Positions 7,924 through 15,875 of a DNA stretch of 37,209 bases are shown one piece after another. The position numbers and the translations under genes are program-made. This stretch comes from Treponema sp. (lineage in GTDB: Bacteria > Spirochaetota > Spirochaetia > Treponematales > Treponemataceae), in the NCBI GenBank assembly GCA_024690865.1, contig JAILON010000127.1:1-37209 (forward strand), in the 5' to 3' direction. The notes beneath the pieces were generated by a model that worked only from the letters and a program-made list of their open reading frames with translations, was not told the origin of the DNA and ran no database searches. Positions within the stretch are counted from its first letter, which is position 1; each line of letters starts with the position of its first letter.

Positions 7924-7952
7924 TTGAAATGTTTAGCAATACTTCATATACT
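7924..7952 (+). promoter_or_regulatory. Promoter of leuCD
   Basis: TTGAAA (7924-7929), a 17-bp spacer and TATACT (7947-7952) form a near-consensus sigma70 promoter. The predicted start near 7959 leaves a leader of about 30 nt with GAGGT before the leuC ATG. No room remains for a T-box or leader-peptide attenuator after this promoter. Confidence 0.75.
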
Positions 7953-7988
7953 TCAATAAAATTAAAGAGATATTGCTGAGGTACGATT

Positions 7989-9275
7989 ATGGGTAAGACA
8001 ATTGCAGAGAAAATTTTTGATGCCCACCTTGTGGACCAGCCGTTCGAGGGAACGAACATACTCAGGCTGGACAGGGTGTTTTGCCACGAGATTACTACGC
8101 CAATTGCGATCAACGACCTTGTGGAGCGCGGCATGGACCGCGTCTTTGACAAAACGAAGATAAAGGCCGTCATTGACCATGTAAGCCCGGCCAAGGATTC
8201 GAAATGCGCTACCCAGGAGAAGATCCTTCGCGACTGGGCCAGACGCCACGATATAGCGGATTTCTATGACATTGGAGACAATGGCGTGTGCCATGCGATA
8301 TTCCCAGAGATGGGCTTTGTCCGCCCGGGATTTACGGTCATTATGGGCGACAGCCACACCTGCACTCACGGTGCCTTCGGTGCTTTCGCGGCCGGTGTCG
8401 GCACGACGGACCTGGAGGTCGGCATCCTGAAGGGGGTCTGCTCCTTCCGCACGCCCAAGACAATAAAGTTCGTCTTGAATGGCAGCCTCAAGAAGGGTGT
8501 CTATGCCAAGGACGTCATACTTTTCCTTATCGGCCAGATTGGTGTGAACGGCGCGACCAACTGCGTCGCCGAGTTTACGGGACCGGTCGTGGACAACTTT
8601 ACTATGGAAGAACGGATGACCGTCTGCAACATGGCGGTGGAAGCCGGTGCGACGAGCGGCATTTGCCTGCCGGACGAAAAGACCGTGGACTACCTCTGGC
8701 CATTCATCCAGGGCGAGTACAAGAGCAAGGAAGAGGCCCTTGCTGATTACGGGAAGTGGCGTGACGATCCTGATGCCAAATATGAGAAAGTCCTCACTTT
8801 TGACTTGTCAAATCTCGCTCCTGTATGTACAATAAAGTATAAGCCCGACCAGATTAAGCCGATTGCCGAAATGGAAGGAACCAAGGTTGACCAGGTGTAC
8901 ATAGGCAGCTGTACGAATGGACGGATTTCCGACCTGCGTGTGGCGGCAGAGGTCCTGAAGGGAAAGCATCTGGCCAAGGGGGTGCGGGGAATTGTCTCGC
9001 CCGCCACGCCCGGCATTTATAAGCAGGCTCTTGACGAAGGACTGATCAAGGTCTTCATGGATGCAGGTTTCTGCGTCACCAACCCGACCTGCGGTGCCTG
9101 TTTGGGAATGAGCAACGGAGTGCTTGCTGAAGGCGAAGTCTGTGCTTCCACGACGAACAGGAACTTCAACGGGCGCATGGGCAAGGGCGGTATGGTCCAC
9201 TTGATGAGTCCTGCTTCGGCAGCGGCTACTGCGATAAAAGGGACAATAACGAATTCACCCCTCTACGAGGGATGA
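7989..9275 (+). CDS. leuC: 3-isopropylmalate dehydratase large subunit (LeuC2/HacA-type)
   Basis: This is an aconitase-superfamily isomerase subunit that converts 2-isopropylmalate to 3-isopropylmalate in leucine synthesis. Its 428 residues match the shorter bacterial/archaeal LeuC2 type rather than the roughly 466-residue E. coli type. The [4Fe-4S] cysteines are C308 (YIGSCTNGR) and C368/C371 (TCGACLGM). MGDSHTCTHGAFGAFAAGVG is the conserved substrate-site region. The subgroup also includes homoaconitase and citramalate-isomerase subunits, so substrate cannot be fixed from sequence alone. It pairs with leuD 83 bp downstream; leuA and leuB are not nearby. A GAGGT site precedes the ATG. Confidence 0.93.
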   Translation: MGKTIAEKIFDAHLVDQPFEGTNILRLDRVFCHEITTPIAINDLVERGMDRVFDKTKIKAVIDHVSPAKDSKCATQEKILRDWARRHDIADFYDIGDNGVCHAIFPEMGFVRPGFTVIMGDSHTCTHGAFGAFAAGVGTTDLEVGILKGVCSFRTPKTIKFVLNGSLKKGVYAKDVILFLIGQIGVNGATNCVAEFTGPVVDNFTMEERMTVCNMAVEAGATSGICLPDEKTVDYLWPFIQGEYKSKEEALADYGKWRDDPDAKYEKVLTFDLSNLAPVCTIKYKPDQIKPIAEMEGTKVDQVYIGSCTNGRISDLRVAAEVLKGKHLAKGVRGIVSPATPGIYKQALDEGLIKVFMDAGFCVTNPTCGACLGMSNGVLAEGEVCASTTNRNFNGRMGKGGMVHLMSPASAAATAIKGTITNSPLYEG

Positions 9276-9358
9276 ACATACTACGGGCAGCTCAAAAAAT
9301 GAAAAGAGCACGTTTTTCGGGTTGCCGTTGCTATTTCTTCAAAAAGTGAGGAAAAACG

Positions 9359-9892
9359 ATGAAACAGTTTGGAGGAGACGTTCTCTTTCTGGATCGTTCC
9401 GACATCAACACGGACGAAATCATCCCCGCCAAGTATTTGACGGAGAACACGAAACAGGCCTTGCAGCCTTACCTGCTGGAGGATTTGAAGCTTGACGGCT
9501 TCAATCCCAAGACGGACGTTGCCGGAAAGAAGGTCATTATAACGCGCGAAAACTTCGGCTGCGGATCGAGCAGGGAGCATGCGCCCTGGGCCTTGGAGGT
9601 GAACGGTATATACTGCGTCATCGCGGTCAACTTTGCCCGCATCTTCAGGCAGAATATGTACAACTGCGGGCTGCTTGCTCTGGATATGAGCAAGAGGGAC
9701 ATAGACGATATGTTCCGCAGCTTCGCCAGCAAGGACACGACCTGCAAGATAGAGCAGAAGGAGGACGGAACATGGAAGGTCAAGCTGATTGCCGGCTCCC
9801 TTTCTACTTCCTATCCTTTCAAGTTGGAAGGCTTTGAGAAGGCCCTTATAGAGAATGACGGCTGGATAGGCTACGCTGACAAGAAATATTGA
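9359..9892 (+). CDS. leuD: 3-isopropylmalate dehydratase small subunit
   Basis: This is the swivelling small subunit of the isomerase, 177 residues. The family signature FGCGSSREHAPWAL lies near residues 66-79, and the N-terminal region has DRSDINTDEIIPAKYL. The ATG follows GAGG by 6 nt. The order leuC-leuD and shared promoter support a heterodimer with the preceding protein. The 83-bp gap contains an A/T-rich stem (GGCAGC against GTTGCC) that may tune the subunit ratio (inference). A strong terminator follows. Confidence 0.93.
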   Translation: MKQFGGDVLFLDRSDINTDEIIPAKYLTENTKQALQPYLLEDLKLDGFNPKTDVAGKKVIITRENFGCGSSREHAPWALEVNGIYCVIAVNFARIFRQNMYNCGLLALDMSKRDIDDMFRSFASKDTTCKIEQKEDGTWKVKLIAGSLSTSYPFKLEGFEKALIENDGWIGYADKKY

Positions 9893-9941
9893 TTCTTTCG
9901 GCTGCGCTTAGTGCGTTCATGCCGGGTTTCGTCTGGCGTGG

Positions 9942-9976
9942 AGCCCCTGCTCCGTGGTGGAGGCGGGGCTTTTTTG
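9942..9976 (+). terminator. Rho-independent terminator of leuCD
   Basis: AGCCCC (9942-9947) pairs with GGGGCT (9965-9970), with an inner CTCC/GGAG stem, followed by a run of six Ts. It closes the rightward block that starts at the window edge. Confidence 0.88.
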
Positions 9977-10004
9977 TTGTCGCTGTCTTATCTGCGAGCT
10001 AGTC

Positions 10005-10210
10005 GGGCCGCGGGGGTGCCGGACGGGAGACCGACCGCTGGGATGCCCATCATCCCGCTGCCTGTCTGCCTAGCTCGTGCGGCTACCGGGCCGTGGGGGT
10101 GCCGGACGGGAGACCGACCGCTGGGATGCCCATCGCCCCGCTGCCTGTCTGCCTAGCTCGTGCGGCTACCGGGCTGCGAGCGTCATGTGGGATGCCCATC
10201 GCCCCGCCGC
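10005..10210. repeat. 83-bp GC-rich tandem repeat, two copies plus a partial third
   Basis: Two near-identical 83-bp units run 10005-10087 and 10088-10170; a degenerate partial third starts at 10171 and keeps GGGATGCCCATCGCCCCG. Units begin GGGCCG(C/T)GGGGGTGCCGG and end CTAGCTCGTGCGGCTACC. Copy one contains the hairpin GGGAT/ATCCC. The period is not a multiple of three, and reading frames through it have no support, so it is non-coding. It lies between the convergent ends of leuD and the ABC exporter operon (9893-10240 has no gene). Confidence 0.9.
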
Positions 10211-10240
10211 CCGATAGACAGGCTGCAGGGTAGCATGCCG

Positions 10241-12022
10241 TTACAGGAGCGCGAACTGGGAGGAGTAGAGCTTGTAGTAGGGGCCGAGCTTTGCCATAAG
10301 CTCGTAGTGAGAGCCCCGCTCCACGATTTTCCCGTGATCCACGTAGAAGATTGTCCCGCAGTTCTTTATCGTCGAAAGCCGATGGGCGATGATGAAGGAG
10401 GTTCGGCCCTTTAGCAGCTTGTTCAGCCCTCGCTGGAGCAGCAGCTCGGTCTCGGTGTCGATGGAACTGGTTGCTTCGTCCAGAATCAGTATCCGCGGGT
10501 CGGCGAGCAGGGCACGGGCAAACGAGATGAGCTGCCGCTGGCCCACGCTGAGCCGTGTCCCACGCTCGTTGACTTCGGTCTGGTAGCCGTCCTCCAGCTG
10601 CATGATGAAGTCGTGGGCGCAGACCGTCTTGGCCGCCTGCATCACCTGCTCGTCGCTCGCCTCCATGTTGCCGTAGCGGATGTTGTCCATGATTGTCCCC
10701 TTGAAGATGAAGCTGTCCTGCATCATCACCCCCATCTGGGTGCGGAGCGAGCGTATCGTCACGTCCTGCAGATCGTGCCCGTCCACCAATACCTGCCCGG
10801 ACTCCGGGTTGTAGAAGCGGCTCAGGAGGTTCACGATGGTGGACTTGCCTGCTCCGGTCGGGCCGACGATGGCGACGGACTCTCCCGGCTCCACGGTGAA
10901 GTTGATGTCGTCCAGCACGCGCTGGCCTTCGTCATAGCTGAAGCAGACGTTCTTGTATTCTACCTTGCCGGTTACTGGTGGCAGGGTGGACGCGCCCTCC
11001 CGGTCTGTGATCTTGACCGGCTCGTCAATCGTCTCGAAAATCCGCTCCACGTAGGAGACCGCCGTCAGCAGGTTGTTGATGAAGTCCGCGAGGGTCGTAA
11101 TCGGCTGCCAGAAGCGGCTGATGTAGGCGGTGAACGCAACCAAGGTACCGACGGTCACTCCTGAAAAGCCCGTCATAATCCAGCGGACCCCCAGGACCAG
11201 GGCGGCCGCGTTCGTCGCTGTTGAAATCAGTTGGACAAAGGGGCCCATCAAGAAGGAGACCGTGACCGCATGCATCCAGGCCTTGCGGTAGGAGGCGGAC
11301 AGGTTGTCAAAAATCCTGATGTTCTCCTCCTCGCGGACGAACGACTGGGTAACGCGGATGCCGTTGATGCTTTCCGAGATGTAGGCATTCAGGTTGGACT
11401 GCTTGTTGCTCTGTTGCCTCCAGGCTTTGCGCTGGTATTTCTTGAGTATGAATACGTAGGCGATGAAAACCGGCAGTCCGCAAAGGACCACGAGGGTCAG
11501 CGGCAGATTTATTGTGAACATGAAGATGATGATGAAAATCAGCGAGCAGAGGTCGGTAACCGTGTTGACCAGGCCGTTGCTGAGCACATCGGAGAGGTTG
11601 TTCACGTAGTTGACTATGCGGACTTGAATTTTGCCGTGGGGCCGGGAGTCAAAGTAGCTGAAGGGTAGCTTGAGCACGTGGGTGAACAAGTCCTTCCTCA
11701 GATCATGCACGATGCCCTGTCCGATTTTGGTCATGATGTTTATCTTGACTTTGAGCGCAAGTGCCGTGAACGCCGAGATGCCGAGCGTTGCCAGGGCAAG
11801 CATGATGATTTTGCGGAAGTCCTTGTTTGGAATGCATTCGTCCATCACGATTTTGAGGAAGTAGGGGTAGAGCATCCCGAGTGCCGCCGTCAGCAGCATC
11901 AGGAGGGTGATGAATGTCATTGCCCCGGCGTGGGGCTTGACGTATTTGCCCAGCCGCCTGAGCTGACCGAAGTCATAGCTGTCTTCAAGATCCTCGTCAA
12001 TGTCGTATCTATTCCGTGCCAT
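10241..12022 (-). CDS. Heterodimeric ABC exporter subunit with the consensus catalytic residues
   Basis: This 593-residue half-transporter fuses a six-helix type IV (ABC type-1) membrane domain (about 30-320) to an ATPase domain (about 355-590). Walker A is GPTGAGKST, Walker B ILDEATSS with catalytic E516, and the switch is H547 (IIAHRLST). Its signature motif is degenerate, LSVGQ in place of LSGGQ. That pattern complements the partner encoded just upstream, so the pair should form one competent and one degenerate ATP site, as in TM287/288, LmrCD and BmrCD. Substrate is unknown (drug, lipid or peptide export). The start overlaps the upstream stop by one base (TGATG) and has GGGAGG upstream. 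Confidence 0.93.
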   Translation of the reverse strand: MARNRYDIDEDLEDSYDFGQLRRLGKYVKPHAGAMTFITLLMLLTAALGMLYPYFLKIVMDECIPNKDFRKIIMLALATLGISAFTALALKVKINIMTKIGQGIVHDLRKDLFTHVLKLPFSYFDSRPHGKIQVRIVNYVNNLSDVLSNGLVNTVTDLCSLIFIIIFMFTINLPLTLVVLCGLPVFIAYVFILKKYQRKAWRQQSNKQSNLNAYISESINGIRVTQSFVREEENIRIFDNLSASYRKAWMHAVTVSFLMGPFVQLISTATNAAALVLGVRWIMTGFSGVTVGTLVAFTAYISRFWQPITTLADFINNLLTAVSYVERIFETIDEPVKITDREGASTLPPVTGKVEYKNVCFSYDEGQRVLDDINFTVEPGESVAIVGPTGAGKSTIVNLLSRFYNPESGQVLVDGHDLQDVTIRSLRTQMGVMMQDSFIFKGTIMDNIRYGNMEASDEQVMQAAKTVCAHDFIMQLEDGYQTEVNERGTRLSVGQRQLISFARALLADPRILILDEATSSIDTETELLLQRGLNKLLKGRTSFIIAHRLSTIKNCGTIFYVDHGKIVERGSHYELMAKLGPYYKLYSSQFALL

Positions 12023-13863
12023 CAGTTCTGCCTCCCGTCAAAGCCGTCGAATGAGCCAACAGACGGGGTGTTTCCCCTGTCAAATCCTTCATATCCGTCG
12101 AACGAACCGATGCGCGGGTCGTTCTCGCTTTCCTGTGCCTGCTCGAATTCCCCGTACTGGTGGTGGAAGACCGAGGCGTAGTAGCCTCCCGCCTTGACCA
12201 GCTCGTCGTGTGTACCCCGCTCTATTATCCTGCCGTCCTGCATGACCAGTATCTGGTCGCAGTCTTTGACGCTGGAAATCCGGTAGGCTATGACAAAAAG
12301 TGTCCTGTTGCCGGAGATGCTTTTGAGCGCGCCCTGTATCTGTGTCTCCGTTTCCATGTCCACCGCGCTCGTCGTATCGTCCAAGATGATAATCGGTGGA
12401 TCCTTGAGCAGGGCTCGGGCGAGCGATATGCGCTGCTTCTGGCCGCCGGAAAGTCCTACTCCCCGCTCGCCGACCATCGTGTCGTATCCCTCGCTCATCT
12501 TGCGGATGAAGCCGTCCGCATCGGCGAGCTTTGCAGCCTGTTCCACCTTCTCGAAGGGGCAGGTGGGGTCGCCGTAGGCAATGTTCCCTTCTATCGTGTC
12601 GCTGAAAAGGAACACGTCCTGCATGGCCATGCCGATGTTGGCCCGGAGATTCCTCATGTCCATCTGTCTCACGTCCGTGCCGTCAACGAGGACGGCCCCG
12701 GCAGATACGTCGTAGAAGCGGCAGAGCAGGTTCATTACCGTCGTCTTGCCGCTGCCTGTTCCGCCGATGATGCCGACAGAATGTCCTTTCTGCACCGTAA
12801 ACGAGACATCGTGCAGGATTTCTTCTCCGTCTGCCTTGTAGCTTACGTGGTCGAATTCTACGTTGCCGTCAATCTGGCTTTTTATGACCGGGCTGGCGGG
12901 CAGCTTGATGTCTGGCTCCACTTCGTAGGTCTTGTAAATTTTGTCGATCGATGCCTTGAAGCGCATCGCGTCGTTGATCAGCCAGCCGAGCATGCGGAGG
13001 GGATTGGTCAGCATCCAGAGGTAGCCGTTGACCGTGACGAAGTTGCCGATGGTCATCTCTCTGTGGATTGTCAGCCAGCCGCCGTATATCATCAGGATGA
13101 CGTTGACGACCGTCCCCAGGAACTCAAAGATGGGGACATACTTCTGCCAGATTTTTGATGCGTTGATTTCACTTTTCCTGAAGGCCTCGTTCTCCTTCTC
13201 GAACCTGTTCAGCTCAAAGGCTTCCTTTGCGAATGCCTTGACGACCCGGTTCGCCGCGATGTTCTCTTGGACGTAGGCGTTCAGGCTGGAAAAGCACTGG
13301 CGCACGACGGAGAAGGCCGGCCCGACAGCCTTCATCTGCCTGTAGACGAAGAAGGCGCTGATGGGAAGGACTGCGACGAACATCAGGGCCAGCTTGACGT
13401 TGACGAAGAAAATCATGATAACCGCCGAGACGAGCCATATCGTGTTGCGGAAGATGTTCATGATGACGAAGGCGACGAAGTGGCGGACGGCATCCATGTC
13501 CCCCGTCTGACGAGACATCAGGTCGCCGGTCCGGTTCTTGTTGTAGAAGGCGAAGTCCTCCCTGAGCAGCTTGCGGTAGACCGCATCCCGCATGTCAAAG
13601 AGAACCCCCTGGCTTGCCCGCTCGATGAGGAGGAGGGCGAAGTACTGGAAGGACTCGCGGAAGATGCAGACTCCCAGCAGAACCGCCATGCACACGGGGA
13701 GCAGCTGGTACTGGCCGCCGACAATCACGTTGTCCACGACGTAGCCCGAGACCTTCGGGTTTATGACCGCCATGGCCGAAACGACCGTAATGATGATGAG
13801 GCCGACTGTCATCTTGCCTCTCTGCTTTTTGAGAAAACCATTGAACCAAGAAAGTGATGTCAT
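12022..13863 (-). CDS. Heterodimeric ABC exporter subunit with degenerate ATP site and repeat tail
   Basis: This 613-residue partner has an ABC type-1 membrane domain (about 15-310) and an ATPase domain (about 340-570). Walker A is GGTGSGKTT and the signature is canonical LSGGQ. The catalytic glutamate is replaced by D496 (ILDDTTSA) and the switch histidine by Y527 (VIAYRISS), so its own site is degenerate. The last 35 residues are an acidic, repeat-like tail in which GSFDG(Y/F) occurs twice (IGSFDGYEGFD; VGSFDGFDGRQN). It is the first gene of the pair, read leftward. GAGGGG lies unusually close to the ATG (2 nt), and TTGACT about 40 nt upstream may be a -35, but no convincing -10 was found. 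Confidence 0.92.
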   Translation of the reverse strand: MTSLSWFNGFLKKQRGKMTVGLIIITVVSAMAVINPKVSGYVVDNVIVGGQYQLLPVCMAVLLGVCIFRESFQYFALLLIERASQGVLFDMRDAVYRKLLREDFAFYNKNRTGDLMSRQTGDMDAVRHFVAFVIMNIFRNTIWLVSAVIMIFFVNVKLALMFVAVLPISAFFVYRQMKAVGPAFSVVRQCFSSLNAYVQENIAANRVVKAFAKEAFELNRFEKENEAFRKSEINASKIWQKYVPIFEFLGTVVNVILMIYGGWLTIHREMTIGNFVTVNGYLWMLTNPLRMLGWLINDAMRFKASIDKIYKTYEVEPDIKLPASPVIKSQIDGNVEFDHVSYKADGEEILHDVSFTVQKGHSVGIIGGTGSGKTTVMNLLCRFYDVSAGAVLVDGTDVRQMDMRNLRANIGMAMQDVFLFSDTIEGNIAYGDPTCPFEKVEQAAKLADADGFIRKMSEGYDTMVGERGVGLSGGQKQRISLARALLKDPPIIILDDTTSAVDMETETQIQGALKSISGNRTLFVIAYRISSVKDCDQILVMQDGRIIERGTHDELVKAGGYYASVFHHQYGEFEQAQESENDPRIGSFDGYEGFDRGNTPSVGSFDGFDGRQN

Positions 13864-14036
13864 AGCCCCTCATATTGCCTTATAACTAAAAAAAGTCAAG
13901 GGAAATCGAATAGTAAAGTAAAAAAAACAGTTTTTTATGGGAAACGGAGCGGGAGGTGTCCGGCAGGTAAAGCAGGGGCGGCTGATTTGGCGGAGTGCCG
14001 GCCTGCTGAACTTCGGGCGGGAAATAAAGTGGTGCA

Positions 14037-14066
14037 CAAAAAAAAACGCCCCTTTCCGGGGCGTTT
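14037..14066 (-). terminator. Rho-independent terminator of rny
   Basis: On the minus strand a 9-bp stem AAACGCCCC/GGGGCGTTT (14066-14058 with 14052-14044) is followed by a long T-run, seen as A on the plus strand at about 14037-14046. It lies 22 bp past the rny stop. The rest of the gap to 13864 shows no gene. Confidence 0.9.
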
Positions 14067-14087
14067 CTGGCGCAGTGGGAGCACGCA

Positions 14088-15620
14088 CTAACGCGCGTAT
14101 TCAATGATACGGGTCTCGCGGATCATCGTTATCTTGATCCGGCCGGGATACTGCAGGTCGTCTTCAATCTGCTTGGCAATGGACTTGGCCAGCTCTTTGA
14201 CATGCTCGTCGGAAATCTTCTCGTTGTTGACGAGTATGCGAAGTTCCCGTCCTGCCTGTATCGCATAGGCCTGTTCAACACCGTCAAACCTGCGGGCAGT
14301 TGCCTCAAGGTTTTCAAGCCTCTTGACGTAGTTGTCCACAGTCTCGCGCCGTGCTCCCGGACGGGCCGCGCTTATTGCGTCGGCAATCTGGACGAGCACT
14401 GCTTCCAGCGTCTGTGGCTCCACGTCGTTGTGGTGGGCGGCAATCGCATTGACCACGCGGGGATCCTCGCCCATCTTGCGGGCCATCTCCGCGCCCATTT
14501 CGGCATGGTTCTGGTCGCTGTCAACCTCGGCACCTTTGCCTATGTCGTGCAGGAGGGCTGCGCGCTTCGCGAGTTCCCTGTCGCATCCGATTTCGGCTGC
14601 GAGCATGCTGGCAATCTCCGCCACTTCCTTTGAGTGGGTAAGGACGCTCTGCCCGTAGCTTGTACGGAAGTAGAGGCGGCCTATGGCACGAACGCCTTCC
14701 TGGCTCATGTTGTGGACACCAAGGTCGAACAAGGCCTTTTCGCCTTCCTCGTAAATCTTCTGCTGTATCTCACGGGTGACTTTCTGGACGATTTCCTCAA
14801 TGCGCGACGGATGAATGCGTCCGTCCGTTATGAGTCGCTCCAGGGCCTGCTTCGCTATTTCCTTACGCACAGGGTCAAAGCATGATATGACAACGGCTTC
14901 GGGTGTATCGTCGATAATGATGTCTACACCAGTGAGCGTTTCAAGCGTTCGGATGTTGCGTCCTTCTCGGCCGATGATACGACCTTTCATCTCGTCGCTC
15001 GGCAGCGAAACGGTGGCAACAGTATTGTCACCCGTCGTTTCTGATGCAAGCCGCTGCATTGCCGTTATGAGAATGCGCTGGGCCTTCTTTTCGGCAGCCA
15101 GCTGGGCCTCCTGGTCCACCTTGTTCAGCAGGGCTTGGGCATCATGCCGGGCTTCGTTTTCCAAGCTCTTGATGATGAGTGCCTTTGCCTCGTCACGGGT
15201 CAGTCCAGAAATCCGTTCCAATTCGGTGCGGAGGCTTTCCTCCTTCTGGCGCAGGCCCTCTTCCTTGCGGAGCATGGCGGCCTGCCTGTCGGCAGCTTCC
15301 TTCTCCTTCTTGTCATACTCCTGGCTTCTCTGGTCCAAGAGTTCCTCTTTCTTCGTCACGCGCTTCTCGTAATCTTGAATTTCCTTACGACGATCGCGGT
15401 TCTCCCTTTCCTGCTGGGCTCGATCCTGAATGAGTTGTTCTTTTGCTTGCAGCTGGAACTCTTTTTTGAGAGCTTCAGCTTCTTTTATAGCATCCTGTTT
15501 AACGCGTTCGGCTTTTTGCTCGGACGCGGAAAGTTGAAATCTGGCATAAATCCAGCGAATAGTCCATCCAAGAACAATTCCCGCAATAGGGAGGATTATG
15601 TATGGCAACAGCAATTGCAT
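14088..15620 (-). CDS. rny: Ribonuclease Y
   Basis: RNase Y is a membrane-bound endoribonuclease that starts mRNA decay. The 510-residue product has the standard order: one N-terminal membrane helix (about 3-23), a long charged coiled-coil (about 30-180), a KH domain with GRIIGREGRNIRT (about 212-224), an HD phosphohydrolase domain with H358-D359 in LLHDIGKGAE, and the typical C-terminal end (here IEYAR). The ATG at 15620 is preferred over a GTG at 15626, because AAGG is then 5 nt upstream. It stands alone with its own promoter and terminator. Confidence 0.97.
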   Translation of the reverse strand: MQLLLPYIILPIAGIVLGWTIRWIYARFQLSASEQKAERVKQDAIKEAEALKKEFQLQAKEQLIQDRAQQERENRDRRKEIQDYEKRVTKKEELLDQRSQEYDKKEKEAADRQAAMLRKEEGLRQKEESLRTELERISGLTRDEAKALIIKSLENEARHDAQALLNKVDQEAQLAAEKKAQRILITAMQRLASETTGDNTVATVSLPSDEMKGRIIGREGRNIRTLETLTGVDIIIDDTPEAVVISCFDPVRKEIAKQALERLITDGRIHPSRIEEIVQKVTREIQQKIYEEGEKALFDLGVHNMSQEGVRAIGRLYFRTSYGQSVLTHSKEVAEIASMLAAEIGCDRELAKRAALLHDIGKGAEVDSDQNHAEMGAEMARKMGEDPRVVNAIAAHHNDVEPQTLEAVLVQIADAISAARPGARRETVDNYVKRLENLEATARRFDGVEQAYAIQAGRELRILVNNEKISDEHVKELAKSIAKQIEDDLQYPGRIKITMIRETRIIEYAR

Positions 15621-15658
15621 ATACACCTTCCCCAGTTTGTATAGAATTATTCTTTATA

Positions 15659-15687
15659 AGAATAGAATATTGCGGGAATTATGTCAA
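15659..15687 (-). promoter_or_regulatory. Promoter of rny
   Basis: On the minus strand a perfect TTGACA (15687-15682) is followed after 17 bp by TATTCT (15664-15659). The leader is about 30 nt and A/T-rich. Confidence 0.7.
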
Positions 15688-15696
15688 GTTGCTTTG

Positions 15697-15747
15697 CCGC
15701 AATCGCACCCAATCGGGACCCTGGCCGCAATCGTACCCAATCGGGAC
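15697..15747. repeat. 23-bp direct repeat with 28-bp period
   Basis: Two copies of CCGCAATCG(C/T)ACCCAATCGGGAC lie at 15697-15719 and 15725-15747, differing at one base. Each contains CCC-AATC-GGG. They sit just behind the rny promoter and before the GH94 terminator. Apart from this repeat and the two flanking signals, the gap 15621-15875 shows nothing coding. Confidence 0.8.
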
Positions 15748-15752
15748 TTTGC

Positions 15753-15789
15753 AAAAAAAATCCCCTCCCGGCGGGCCGGAAGGGGATTT
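15753..15789 (-). terminator. Rho-independent terminator of the GH94 gene
   Basis: AAATCCCCT (15758-15766) pairs with AGGGGATTT (15781-15789), with an inner CCGG stem. On the minus strand the stem is followed by a T-run (plus-strand As 15753-15760). It lies about 90 bp past the GH94 stop. Confidence 0.85.
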
Positions 15790-15875
15790 GGGATGTCAGC
15801 ATACCTGTCGGCAGGCATACGCCCAAGTTCTGTACGGGCCCGGACACCTTAGCGTGCCGGAACCCTGCGGACCGC

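Noticed and set aside
7822..7988. T-box or leader-peptide attenuator for leuCD
   Set aside because: The strong promoter at 7924-7952 leaves only about 30 nt of leader; no Leu-codon-rich peptide or T-box motif was found.
9911..10156. 81-codon frame across the 83-bp repeats
   Set aside because: The repeat period is not a multiple of three, so each copy is read in a different frame, and the frame runs through a terminator.
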